Position numbers and translations under genes: made by a program. Below, piece by piece: positions 36,591 through 45,355 of a DNA stretch of 64,000 nucleotides. Within the stretch, counting starts at the first letter, position 1. Each line of letters starts with the position of its first letter. The notes under the pieces were generated by a model. The model made no database searches and was not told the DNA's origin. It saw only the letters and a program-made list of their open reading frames with translations. The stretch is taken from positions 62,001-126,000 of the forward strand of contig CBDCVJ010000050.1 of NCBI GenBank assembly GCA_965222975.1. Direction: 5' to 3'. Source of the stretch: UBA6168 sp965222975. GTDB lineage: Bacteria > Bacteroidota > Bacteroidia > Chitinophagales > Saprospiraceae.

Positions 36591-36730
36591 ATAACTTGAC
36601 ACAGCAATTTTCGCTATTAGTTTTTTTTGAAATATGAAAGCCGTTCTTTGAGGCCAAAGTGAAAGGGGTTTTTTGGAAAGAGGTTCGTTTTTCGTATCCG
36701 AATATTTTAAACATGACATTGTTAAGATAA
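36591..36730. repeat. Palindromic element E, worn relative of element D
   Basis: The right end ATATTTTAAACATGACATTGTTAAG (36702-36726) matches the inverse of the left end of element D closely. The left half (from CTTGACAC at 36595) follows the inverse of the D right half, including GCCGTT-TTTGAGGCC and GAAAGGGGTTTTTTGGAAAGAGG. The long hairpin arms of D are lost. ATAA flanks both ends (36591-36594 and 36727-36730). It lies 97 bases before the first caspase gene. Confidence 0.55.
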
Positions 36731-36826
36731 ATACTCTTTTCTTCTTATTCCAAACTGACAACGAGAAAGTAGTTTGCTTGGCAGCACCTTGCTTTTCCTT
36801 TTGTTTTTGATCAAATACCACTTTAA

Positions 36827-38806
36827 ATGAAAACAACATTTTTGACCTCCTTCCTTTTGGCCTTTTTGCTGGGCAGCCCTCCCCTCTTTTCCCAGGAAAA
36901 AATAGCATTGATCGTAGCTATTGGCGACTACGCCCCGGAATCAGGGTGGATGAAAATCAGTTCTGAAAACGACATTCCTTTGGTGAAAAATGCCTTGCTG
37001 CAACAGGGCTTCAAAGAAGAATCCATTTATGTTATACAAGATGCTGATGCCACACGTGATGGGATCATCCGTGCGATTCAAACGCATTTAATCGGAAATG
37101 CAAGAAGTGGTGGCATGGTCTATTTCCATTATTCTGGACATGGGCAACAAGTGGCCGATGACAACTCGGATGAATTAGATGGATACGATGAAGCCTTAGT
37201 GCCTTACGACTCGCCCATGATGTACATGGCCGGTGAATACGAAGGGGAAAATTTATTGCGGGATGAAGAATTGGGGGCTCTCCTAGATGAAGTCAGATTG
37301 AGGCTAGGGCCATCTGGGAATTTGTTGGCCGTGGTGGATGCTTGTCATTCAGGTACTGGTACAAGAGGCATGTCGCCTGCCAGAGGTACTGATGTCATTA
37401 TGGCTCCTGCCAATTATAAAGTAACGCACCGTGGCACTGCTTCCTCCGACTTGAACGGTTTTGAAGGAAGGCGAGAAAACAATTTGGCTCCAATGGTCGC
37501 TTTTTTTGGTGCAGCGCCCAACCAATTGAATTTCGAAACCAAAGATGAAAGTGGCAATGGGGTTGGATCTTTAAGTTATGCCTTCAGTAAAAAATTTACG
37601 GAAGCAAATAAGAATAGTACTTACCGAGGGCTTTTTGATCAAATAAAATTGGAGATGAGTTCAATTGCCCCCCGTCAACAACCACAGGCTGAAGGCCTAC
37701 TCGATCAGGAAATACTCGGTGGAAACATTGTGGGCAAAACAATCTATTTCCAAGTAAAAAATTACAACGATGCATCGACATTAGTGATTGGCGGCGGTTG
37801 GCTCCAGGGGGTCAACGAAGGAGCAAAAATCGGTTTTTATCCTCCTGAAACAAGGGAACACAGCTCTGAAACACCCATTATGACTGGGACGGTGGCTAAG
37901 GCCAGCCCATTGGAGGCTGTAGTCTATCTCGATGGTGATATTGACAAAATAACTGCCCTCGGCGCTTGGGCTATGGTGTTGGAAAATAGCTTCGGGAATT
38001 TGTCTGTATCTGTAAAATTAGGTATCGAAAACAATCAAGCATTGCTTGCCGCATTTAACGAAAAAATGAAACCATATCCTATCCTTAAACTAGAAGAGGC
38101 AGCCGATTTGTTTGTCATCGAAAGAGGAGGCAAAATCCAACTCTTAACAAAAGACGATTTTGTATTGGCAGAAGTGAACAGCACCCTGAGTTCAAATGCC
38201 ATTGCCCATCGTTTTGTCAAAAAAATGATCGGTTTTGGGCAGGCCAAATTTCTCCGCAACCTAGAAGTATCCAGTTATTATATCCCCTTGGAGTTTGAAT
38301 TTGTTCCGGTAGAATATGACCATCGTAATCAAAGGGTGTTGGGAAATATCCCCATAACAGATAAAATAGATGCAGCAGGCAATTTGCATTTCCAAGACGG
38401 GGATGCTTTCCAAATAAAGGTGTTCAATCAAGGAGAAAAATCAGCCTATTTCACATTGTTGGATATTCAGCCGGACAACCAAGTAAACATCCTGATTCCA
38501 GGTTCGAATGAAGTACCCGCCGATTTTCGGGTCGCACCTGGCGATGCGGTTTTAGTACCAACGGTCTTTGAAATCGCCCCGCCCGCAGGAAATGAGGTTT
38601 TCAAACTGGTCGCCACCGATGAGCCAATCGATTTGGGTAGCATCGTCCAAACCCGTGGGCAAACCAAAAATGCCTCCCCCAATCCTTTTGAAAGGCTTTT
38701 TGCAGAAACCCATTTTACGGAAGATGTGATGACCCGGGGAGGAAGGACGCTCAGTATCGGCTCTTCAAAAGTGAATGTTTTTTCGCAGGTGTTTATTATT
38801 GATTAA
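36827..38806 (+). CDS. Secreted caspase-family protein (peptidase C14/metacaspase-like), catalytic dyad intact
   Basis: A 659-residue protein with a signal peptide (LTSFLLAFLLGSPPLFSQ). The caspase-fold domain covers about 24-300: the His is in YFHYSGHGQQ (His105) and the Cys in VVDACHSGTG (Cys173), and an acidic pocket region DELDGYDEALVP lies between. The remaining 350 residues are beta-rich: a part near 310-450 and a DUF4384-like part near 470-600 (GDAFQIKVFNQGEKSAYFTLLDIQPDNQVNILIPG). Related bacterial proteins cut after Arg/Lys. It should act in the periplasm or outside. First of three caspase-fold genes in 8 kb. Confidence 0.92.
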   Translation: MKTTFLTSFLLAFLLGSPPLFSQEKIALIVAIGDYAPESGWMKISSENDIPLVKNALLQQGFKEESIYVIQDADATRDGIIRAIQTHLIGNARSGGMVYFHYSGHGQQVADDNSDELDGYDEALVPYDSPMMYMAGEYEGENLLRDEELGALLDEVRLRLGPSGNLLAVVDACHSGTGTRGMSPARGTDVIMAPANYKVTHRGTASSDLNGFEGRRENNLAPMVAFFGAAPNQLNFETKDESGNGVGSLSYAFSKKFTEANKNSTYRGLFDQIKLEMSSIAPRQQPQAEGLLDQEILGGNIVGKTIYFQVKNYNDASTLVIGGGWLQGVNEGAKIGFYPPETREHSSETPIMTGTVAKASPLEAVVYLDGDIDKITALGAWAMVLENSFGNLSVSVKLGIENNQALLAAFNEKMKPYPILKLEEAADLFVIERGGKIQLLTKDDFVLAEVNSTLSSNAIAHRFVKKMIGFGQAKFLRNLEVSSYYIPLEFEFVPVEYDHRNQRVLGNIPITDKIDAAGNLHFQDGDAFQIKVFNQGEKSAYFTLLDIQPDNQVNILIPGSNEVPADFRVAPGDAVLVPTVFEIAPPAGNEVFKLVATDEPIDLGSIVQTRGQTKNASPNPFERLFAETHFTEDVMTRGGRTLSIGSSKVNVFSQVFIID

Positions 38807-38814
38807 GTGCTTGC

Positions 38815-39212
38815 GGACTTTTGACATTAGGGGTTAGGCTATAAATTTTAGTATTCTACTGAACAACAATTTTTATTAATATTTAAGAATTTGAAATTTA
38901 AGGGGTTAGATCCTTATATGGTTTGTATAAATTCGTTGTTTTTTAAATTCGTGGTTAAATATTCACTTTAACCACGAATTTAAAAAACAACGAATCAAGC
39001 ATTAATTGAATTAAAACGTTATACTCAATGGGCACTTTTCAGTCCAATTAACTGATAATAAATATTCTACAAATCGTAAAAAGTTGTTGTTCATTAGAAT
39101 AAAATTTCAGACAAGATTCGATAAAATAAGTTTTGTAATGCACTGATTTTCAATTGAAAAACCTTATCGGGTTTTCTAAAATCTAACGTCTAAAATCTTT
39201 TGTCAAAAGTCC
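38815..39212. repeat. Nested palindromic structure H filling the space between two caspase genes
   Basis: Three inverted repeats lie inside one another: GGACTTTTGACA / TGTCAAAAGTCC (38815-38826 / 39201-39212, perfect); ATTCTACTGAACAACAATTT / inverse (38853-38874 / 39079-39100, 20 of 22); and a perfect 29-bp hairpin (38931-38959 / 38967-38995, arm ATTCGTTGTTTTTTAAATTC...). Heptamers CTAAAAT, CTAACGT, CTAAAAT stand at 39176-39196. Nothing else is seen in this 440-base gap. Confidence 0.75.
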
Positions 39213-39246
39213 AGTATATTAGCGTATCAATAAAAAAACCTCTTTT

Positions 39247-40047
39247 TTGAAAACAATAACCACCATCTTAATTATCATATGCTGCTTGTCACTCGCAGCA
39301 CAGGAGCCTGCCTCCAAATTAAAAGGCGTTGTTCCAATCGCCAATTCCAATGTCCCCAATGCGAATTCTACTACCCGTGCAATTGTCGTTGGCATCTCCG
39401 ACTACCAAAACGAACAAATCCCAGACCTCCAATATGCCCATAAGGATGCTGAGGCATTCGCCGAATACCTTCAATCACCAGCCGGAGGTGAATTGGACAA
39501 TTCCCATTTAATCCTTTTGACAAATGAAAATGCGACTTCTGGAAAATTAGCAGTCGCATTTGATTGGTTATTGACGGAAAGCAAATCCGGTGACAAGGCC
39601 GTCATTTATTTTAGCGGTCATGGCGATGTGGAAGGCAAACTAAAATCTCAACCTGGATTTTTACTGTGCTGGGACTCTCCTCCGCAGACCTATATGGCGG
39701 GTGGGACATTCTCTTTGTATTTTTTACAAGAAATAATAAAGACCCTCACCATTGAGCTTCAGGTAAAAACAACCATTATTACCGATGCCTGCCGAAGCGG
39801 CAAATTGTCAGGGAACAGCATCGGAGGCTCACAATTAACCAGCCAGAACTTGGCCCAACAATATTCAAATGAAATAAAAATTCTATCGTGCCAGCCCAAT
39901 GAATATAGTGTCGAAGGCGAACAATGGGGCAGCGGCAGGGGCGCATTCAGCTATTATTTGGTGGATGGGCTTTATGGTCTGGCCGATGCCGATGGGAACA
40001 TGGAAGTCAACTTGTTGGAAATTGGTCGATACTGGAAGACAATGTAA
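39247..40047 (+). CDS. Secreted caspase-TPR protein, caspase part (gene interrupted by a frameshift)
   Basis: A signal peptide (ILIIICCLSLAAQ) is followed by a caspase domain (about 43-260) with His125 in YFSGHGDVEG and Cys182 in IITDACRSGKLSG. The frame ends early at 40047 after IGRYWKTM. Adding one base near 40032 (TACCTG for TACTG) would read IGRYLEDNVTKEV and join the TPR part on the next frame. So this is the 5' half of one gene of about 750 codons. Start is TTG at 39247, needed to have the signal peptide. It could be a true mutation or an assembly error. Confidence 0.85.
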   Translation: MKTITTILIIICCLSLAAQEPASKLKGVVPIANSNVPNANSTTRAIVVGISDYQNEQIPDLQYAHKDAEAFAEYLQSPAGGELDNSHLILLTNENATSGKLAVAFDWLLTESKSGDKAVIYFSGHGDVEGKLKSQPGFLLCWDSPPQTYMAGGTFSLYFLQEIIKTLTIELQVKTTIITDACRSGKLSGNSIGGSQLTSQNLAQQYSNEIKILSCQPNEYSVEGEQWGSGRGAFSYYLVDGLYGLADADGNMEVNLLEIGRYWKTM

Positions 40048-41498
40048 CCAAAGAAGTTGCCCCTTTAAGCCAACTCCCAATTACAGTCGGCAATCGCACT
40101 GAAATATTGACGGATGTGATACCTGAGTTATTGGCACAAGTCCGCAAACGCAACGCAAATCTTCTCTCTATCAGCAGAACCAATCAAAGGGGGATAGAAG
40201 ATGCAATTGCTTCCCTAGACACCAATCTACAGAAGACCTATCAATCGTTTTTATTAGCTGTAGAAAATAAAATATTTCTCGAACCAGTAGATAGCTGCGC
40301 GGATGCCTATTTCGAAAAATTGATAAACGCACCTCAATTAAAAGAATGGCACGCTACTATCCGCCGTAATTATGTGGCTGCTTTGCAGGATGATGCACAG
40401 CAGGTAATTAATAAATTATTGGCTACTGATATTTTAGAAATTAGCAAAGAATATATTGAACAGATTGAAACGTACAAGGATTTTCCTCAATTGCTCGAAC
40501 GGGCTTCGAATTTATTGGGAAATTCCCACTACATGTATAATAGCATTAAAGCAAGGCAATTCTTATTTGAAGGATTTCTTTATTTTTTACAGTATCGATA
40601 TTCCGATGTGCCTGAATCTGGAAAAATAGCTTTGGATAAATTAAAGCAGTCAGTATTATTAGAGCCCTCGAATCCTCTTACCTATTTCTATCTAAGTGAA
40701 TGTTTTGCAACTAAAATAAAAAACCCCGACTCAACCTATCATTATGCACTAAAAGCAATGGAATACAATGAAACATGGATACGGCCATATACTTTTTCGG
40801 CTTTTCGATTGGCAAGACATTTCAAACAATTCGAAAAAGCCAAAGAGTTATTGGATATGGCTGAGATTATAGATTCCAATCATTATTATTATTGGAATGC
40901 TAAAGGTGCTTGGCATTTTTACCAAGACCAATACGAAGATGCCGCTTATGCTTACAAAAAGGCTGCAAAAATAGATTCAGTTAACTATTTGGCATTTCGG
41001 AATTTAGGTGCTGCTTATTATCAAGGTGGTAAAACCAAAGAAGCGGAGGAAGCCTTTCTTCATGCCATTAGTTTAAAACCCGTGCAATATATTTCATACT
41101 TTAATTTAGGGCTCTTATATGAGGTGGACCAGCTATATTCAAAAGCAGAATACATGTATTTAAAAGCAATTGAAAATCAGCCACAACGTCCAAGGGCACG
41201 GCACAGGTTAGCAAATCTTTATTTAAAAAAAGCTAATTACAAAAAAGCAGAACAGCAATTGTTGAAAATAATAGAAATTAACCCTGCCGAGCCGAATCCA
41301 ACTGTGTGGTATAATCTTGCATGTTTTGCAGTTTTAGGCAACAGACAAAAACAAGGCTTGGCTTTTTTGGAAAAAGCAATTCAAAAAGGAGCTACTTATG
41401 CTGACATAAAAGATGATGAGGATTTAAAGCCGTTACAAAAATTAACATCATTTAAAGAAATGATTAATAAATATTTTCCAAACGAAGTAAAACAATAA
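39924..41498 (+). CDS. Caspase-TPR protein, TPR part (3' half of the frameshifted gene)
   Basis: True coding in this frame begins at about 40032 (LEDNVTKEVAPLSQLP); from the ATG at 39924 to there it only shadows the caspase part in another frame. The real 488 residues are helical with at least six tetratricopeptide repeats (about 250-470 of the frame, for example YLAFRNLGAAYYQGGKTKEAEEAF), ending KEMINKYFPNEVKQ. The same caspase-TPR build and similar last 50 residues are seen in the gene at 42815. As a separate protein it would lack a signal peptide. Confidence 0.8.
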   Translation: MGQRQGRIQLLFGGWALWSGRCRWEHGSQLVGNWSILEDNVTKEVAPLSQLPITVGNRTEILTDVIPELLAQVRKRNANLLSISRTNQRGIEDAIASLDTNLQKTYQSFLLAVENKIFLEPVDSCADAYFEKLINAPQLKEWHATIRRNYVAALQDDAQQVINKLLATDILEISKEYIEQIETYKDFPQLLERASNLLGNSHYMYNSIKARQFLFEGFLYFLQYRYSDVPESGKIALDKLKQSVLLEPSNPLTYFYLSECFATKIKNPDSTYHYALKAMEYNETWIRPYTFSAFRLARHFKQFEKAKELLDMAEIIDSNHYYYWNAKGAWHFYQDQYEDAAYAYKKAAKIDSVNYLAFRNLGAAYYQGGKTKEAEEAFLHAISLKPVQYISYFNLGLLYEVDQLYSKAEYMYLKAIENQPQRPRARHRLANLYLKKANYKKAEQQLLKIIEINPAEPNPTVWYNLACFAVLGNRQKQGLAFLEKAIQKGATYADIKDDEDLKPLQKLTSFKEMINKYFPNEVKQ

Positions 41499-41514
41499 TC
41501 CTAATTAACATTAC

Positions 41515-41704
41515 TTACCTTGACAATGTCATGTTTAAAATATTTGAATGTGAAAAAGAAAAACTGCGGAGAGAGGTGTGTTTTTTTATTATTTTTTTGC
41601 AAAAAAATAATAAAAAAACACACCTCTCTCCGAAACCCCTCTTCTTCTCAGGCCTGAAAACGGATTTATATTTTGAAAATCGCAACATGACATTGTCAAG
41701 TTAC
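41515..41704. mobile_element. Palindromic element D: 17-bp perfect ends, long inner hairpin
   Basis: CTTGACAATGTCATGTT (41519-41535) and its exact inverse (41684-41700) are the ends. Inside is a perfect hairpin of about 32 bp (41567-41632, arm start CGGAGAGAGGTGTG, loop GC). TTAC lies directly outside both ends (41515-41518, 41701-41704). The core right of the hairpin (CTTCTTCTCAGGCCTGAAAA) is shared with element F although the outermost ends differ. It ends 35 bases before the next gene. Confidence 0.75.
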
Positions 41705-41738
41705 TCTATAAAATTTAATTCACCTAAATCCAACTATT

Positions 41739-42323
41739 ATGAAAAATTTAATTTTAGGCTTAATTACATTTCTAATGCCATTAGCATTTTACCAATGTGG
41801 AGAAGTCATAACGACAGTTGAAGACGTCAGTTTAATTGTCGAGAATGACTCCGGAACCGCTATAAGTGGAGCATCAGTCAAAGTCAATGAGGACATTCCA
41901 GCTCTAACAGATTCATCCGGTGACGCTGGAGAATTCGACTTATCTACAGGAGATTCCATAACTTATACCGCTTCAGGGTATAAAAACGTCACTGTATATT
42001 TAGAAGACCCTATTCTATTACAAAGTCTTACTGTGCATCTAGAAACCTCTACAACGGCTGCAAGAATGATTACTGGAGAAGTAACTTTTAATGGTAGCCC
42101 CTGTGGAATTGACAAGATTATAAACTTAGATAAACCTATGGAATCTACTAATTGTAATTCATTAAATGGGGAATATAATTTGGCATTTTCAACTCCGAGT
42201 CCTTTTAGAATAGGTTACGTATCCAACAATAATGGAGTTTTAAAACTTAAAATAAAAACCGATTCTGATAATACAAAAATGGATGTAGGCATGGACAGCT
42301 CAACTGGTAACGAGGGAAATTGA
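41739..42323 (+). CDS. Secreted protein with CarboxypepD_reg-like beta domain
   Basis: A 194-residue exported protein. The signal peptide (LILGLITFLMPLAFYQCG) ends near a Cys, so it may be a lipoprotein, though FYQC is not a standard lipobox. Residues about 28-100 look like a carboxypeptidase regulatory / Ig-like domain (GTAISGASVKVNED...LTDSSGDAGEFDLSTGDSITYTASGYKNV). The second half is beta-rich with two Cys. No catalytic motif. It lies between two caspase-TPR genes on the same strand and may be a surface partner; that is a guess. Confidence 0.7.
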   Translation: MKNLILGLITFLMPLAFYQCGEVITTVEDVSLIVENDSGTAISGASVKVNEDIPALTDSSGDAGEFDLSTGDSITYTASGYKNVTVYLEDPILLQSLTVHLETSTTAARMITGEVTFNGSPCGIDKIINLDKPMESTNCNSLNGEYNLAFSTPSPFRIGYVSNNNGVLKLKIKTDSDNTKMDVGMDSSTGNEGN

Positions 42324-42814
42324 CTTTTTAGATTTGCATAAATCTTTCTGGGTTTAAAAAGGCAAATTTAAATATTTTTATTTTTATTAGTTAAACTGGT
42401 AACCATTTCAATTTTAAGGTATCAATGGGCAAATAACCTTGCATCGCTTTCGATAACTTGAAACTTTTGCCCTATGAACCGTTCAACATTTTTAGCCCCC
42501 TATTTTTGCCGTTACTTTCCGAAGATGCTGCAAAATCATAGAAGTTTTAACAGTAAACTTCGTCTATGGATATTATCAAAAAATTGATCCCTAAAATCAA
42601 TTAATCATAATCCTAAACATCTGAGAATAAAATTCCACTAGCCAAAAGTTAGTGAGTATTTTGTTTAAAAAAAAATCAGAATCTGAAATAAAACCCTCAT
42701 TCTTTTAAAATAATAAAATATATAAAGTAACTTTCCGAAAACAACTAATCAATCAAATTTGCTTTAAAAAACTTTGAGCCAATTAATTAATATCTTACCT
42801 AAAAGTCGAAAACC
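42324..42814 (+). other. A/T-rich intergenic region without a recognised feature
   Basis: Nearly 500 bases hold no gene or strong hairpin. The phrase GTTACTTTCCGAA (about 42511) returns as GTAACTTTCCGAA (about 42726) as a direct repeat. The promoter of the gene at 42815 should be here, but no clear TAnnTTTG box was assigned. Confidence 0.5.
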
Positions 42815-44683
42815 GTGAAAGCAATTGGACACACATTAGCACATCTAATATTCTTCCAACTATTCTTTTTGCAACACATTTGTTGCCAATTGAATAACAA
42901 CCTCCTTCCCGTTACAACACGTGCCATCTTATTTGGCGTATCTTCTTACCATGATAGCTTATTGCCTCCCCTTCCGGAAGCTAAATCAGACGCAGAACAA
43001 TTTGCCGCATTTTTGCGCTCTCGAAACGGAGGGCTTATTCCGGGAGATTTAATCCAATTGATGACAGGCGAAGAGGCTACTATGGCGCATTTATTTTCAA
43101 TGGGCAATTGGGTACAGGAAGAAAGCCGGCCAGGCGATCATACAATTTTATATTTTTCATGTCATGCCCGATTATTGGAAAAAGAGAACAATTTAGTCCC
43201 CTACCTTTTCTTTACAGATTCGCCCCGAGTTCCAGCGGGCGCAGGAGCCTTACGGTTATCCAGCCTGTTTCAATCGGTGCAGGTTATTGGAATAAAAAAT
43301 TTAATCTCTTATCAACTTTATCTCGATCTAAAAATACCGCCTGACGATGATCCAGAAATATGGCGCCAATGGATGTATGCTTTCCAACAGTCATTTCCAA
43401 ATGCATTTTTTAGCATTTCCAATTCAATTAAAAAAACAAAGGATAAATCTGAAAGTCAGTGTTATTCGCATTTATTCTTAAATGGAGTAATGGGTGGTGC
43501 AGACACCAATAATGACCAGAATGTCATGCCCTCGGAAATGGCGAAAATATTTAAGAAAAACGTCAACAAAATTCCGAAAGGGGAAATCTTTTTTATGGGT
43601 TTTTCATCAGGCCAATTGCCCATCAGTCGAGTACAAAATAATTTTTCAGGGAAGAACAAGAAAGATAATTTATTTCTCCCCATTGTAGGACAAGAAACAA
43701 GCCGGTTAGAGGATTCATTAATAAGAGAGGAAAATCAAAAAATAAAACAATGGTATAATGATTTTATTATCACCATGAAATTGGGCCAACTGATGTTGCC
43801 ACCTGGAAGGTGCGCTTCAGATTTATACGACAGCCTGGCAACCGTAGAAAACCTCAAACCATTATACCGCCGATGGCAAAGAAAACTGGGCGCAGCCTTG
43901 CTCGATGAAACACAACAAGCCCTCAACGCATATTTGAAAACGGATTCAAGGGAATTGTTCCGCCGCTGGAAACATGCCAATCATTACAGCATTTATCCAG
44001 GTTATATGGAAAGGGCCATTGAATTAATGGGCGGCCGCAGTTTCATGCATGATATTATGCAGACCAAATTCCATTATTTTGTTGGTCTTAAACACCGATT
44101 AGATGGTGAAAAAGAAAACGACATACAAGCTTTCAAAAAAGCATTGAAAGCACAAGAACTCGCACTTACCTTTGAACCAGAAGCTGCGTTTGTATTAAAT
44201 GAAATAGGTGTACTCCACGAAAGGTTGAATTCTTTCGGATCGGAACAATACTTTTTGAAAGCGCTAGATTATTCGCCAACCTGGAGCATTCCCCATTTAA
44301 ATTTGTCTGTATATTATTTAAGTGCCAATCAACCCGAGAAAGCTATGGAATATGCCATCCAATCAGCCCGCCTAAACCCTGAGAGCGCTATTGCCTCAAA
44401 CAACCTTGGAATAGTTCATTTAAATTTTGACAATTACACAGAGGCCGAGAAATATTTCCGGCAAGCCATTGCCTTGGATATTAAATATGAAGTGCCGTAC
44501 TACAACCTGAGCTGCACAAAGGCTTTACAGGGCAAACACGATGCTGCTTTGCAATGGTTGGACCTGGCAATTGAAAGAGGATTTGATAATTGGGACAAAA
44601 TTGAATCCGACCCTGATTTAGCAAGTGTCCGGAACTCAGAATTTTATGAAGACCTGAAAAGGAAGTATAGTAAAAATAAATAA
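42815..44683 (+). CDS. Secreted pseudo-caspase TPR protein (catalytic Cys lost)
   Basis: A 622-residue paralogue of the caspase-TPR gene upstream, starting with GTG. Signal peptide about 1-25; caspase-fold region about 34-290; helical and TPR region about 390-620 (AIASNNLGIVHLNFDNYTEAEKYF). The His-loop SGHG has become SCHA (His117 kept). Where the paralogue has TDACRSG, this protein reads SYQLYLD (near 165-171), so the nucleophile is gone. It should be inactive as a peptidase and may act as a decoy, inhibitor or scaffold. The last 50 residues still match the active paralogue. Confidence 0.85.
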   Translation: MKAIGHTLAHLIFFQLFFLQHICCQLNNNLLPVTTRAILFGVSSYHDSLLPPLPEAKSDAEQFAAFLRSRNGGLIPGDLIQLMTGEEATMAHLFSMGNWVQEESRPGDHTILYFSCHARLLEKENNLVPYLFFTDSPRVPAGAGALRLSSLFQSVQVIGIKNLISYQLYLDLKIPPDDDPEIWRQWMYAFQQSFPNAFFSISNSIKKTKDKSESQCYSHLFLNGVMGGADTNNDQNVMPSEMAKIFKKNVNKIPKGEIFFMGFSSGQLPISRVQNNFSGKNKKDNLFLPIVGQETSRLEDSLIREENQKIKQWYNDFIITMKLGQLMLPPGRCASDLYDSLATVENLKPLYRRWQRKLGAALLDETQQALNAYLKTDSRELFRRWKHANHYSIYPGYMERAIELMGGRSFMHDIMQTKFHYFVGLKHRLDGEKENDIQAFKKALKAQELALTFEPEAAFVLNEIGVLHERLNSFGSEQYFLKALDYSPTWSIPHLNLSVYYLSANQPEKAMEYAIQSARLNPESAIASNNLGIVHLNFDNYTEAEKYFRQAIALDIKYEVPYYNLSCTKALQGKHDAALQWLDLAIERGFDNWDKIESDPDLASVRNSEFYEDLKRKYSKNK

Positions 44684-44759
44684 GCGCTACCCCAATTATT
44701 TAGTCGCCATACCTTTTATACTTTGACAATCCCAATGTAAAATACGGGACGGGTTGTTA

Positions 44760-44966
44760 AATTATTGGTTCTTTGACAAATCCCGTGGAAGCTATTCAGA
44801 ATATCAGTGTTTTAAGGGAAAGAAAATTTTTGAAAAAATTTTCTTTCCCTTAAAACACTGATAGAGAGGGAGGTGAAAAATAAAAAATTTTCAATTTTTT
44901 ATTTTTCACCTCCCTCTCTTCCTGTTTTTTTATTGTTCCACTATAATCATCAAAGAACCAATTATT
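44760..44966. mobile_element. Palindromic element B: two long perfect hairpins inside one inverted repeat, with target-site duplication
   Basis: AATTATT stands at 44760-44766 and 44960-44966. Directly inside are GGTTCTTTGA (44767-44776) and TCAAAGAACC (44950-44959). Between them are a perfect 28-bp hairpin (44803-44830 / 44835-44862) and, adjoining it, a perfect 27-bp hairpin (44863-44889 / 44893-44919, loop TTC). Folded, it forms a three- or four-way junction. The second arm (AGAGAGGGAGGTG...) is shared with element F, and its loop region with element A. Confidence 0.82.
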
Positions 44967-45023
44967 TTATTGAAATATAAAAACCATTTTTCATAGCCTC
45001 CCCCGAATTCACTTCGGGAGCCT

Positions 45024-45085
45024 AAGAGAGGGGCTTTTGGAGAGAAGTGTGTTTTTTTAATTTTTTTGCAAAAAAATTAAAAAAA
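45024..45085. repeat. Fragment of the D/F element family
   Basis: AAGAGAGGGGCTTTTGGAGA and GAAGTGTG lead into a perfect 16-bp T/A hairpin with loop GC (45052-45067 / 45070-45085). This is half of the D-type core; the other half is missing. Confidence 0.6.
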
Positions 45086-45258
45086 ATTCTATCCACTGAT
45101 AACCATTCAACAATTGGAGTATTAATAAGCAAACAACCAATTATCCAACAAAAAAATTATTCAATAGTATAGTTTCAGTAATAAAAAACCAAATGAACTT
45201 TATACGGTTAAATAGCAATTTTTTAACAAAGTTCTTTCGGATGTTTTCAACGCAACTC

Positions 45259-45276
45259 CTGGCGCCTTGGCGCCAG
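45259..45276. repeat. REP-like GC palindrome
   Basis: CTGGCGCC / GGCGCCAG around TT, followed by GGTTACATTTC, similar to the end of the REP-like unit at 31684-31756. Confidence 0.45.
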
Positions 45277-45355
45277 GGTTACATTTCTCCAGCTTTACCC
45301 CCGACACACCATCAGAGCCTTTTATTAAAAGCTCTTTTAACATATTGAGTAATCG

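Noticed and set aside
41531..41821. Open frame of 96 codons through element D
   Set aside because: It is read through the palindrome; a similar peptide is read through element F on the other strand only because the DNA repeats. No signal of a real protein.
36827..44683. Known CBASS, gasdermin or type III CRISPR-caspase defence system
   Set aside because: The caspase proteins have signal peptides and no cyclic-nucleotide-defence cyclase, gasdermin or Cas gene is near; the class III cyclase has a membrane sensor and looks like ordinary cAMP signalling.
44759..44967. Element B read as a tRNA-like cloverleaf gene
   Set aside because: The stems are 27-28 bp, far too long, and there is no anticodon arm or CCA-type acceptor.
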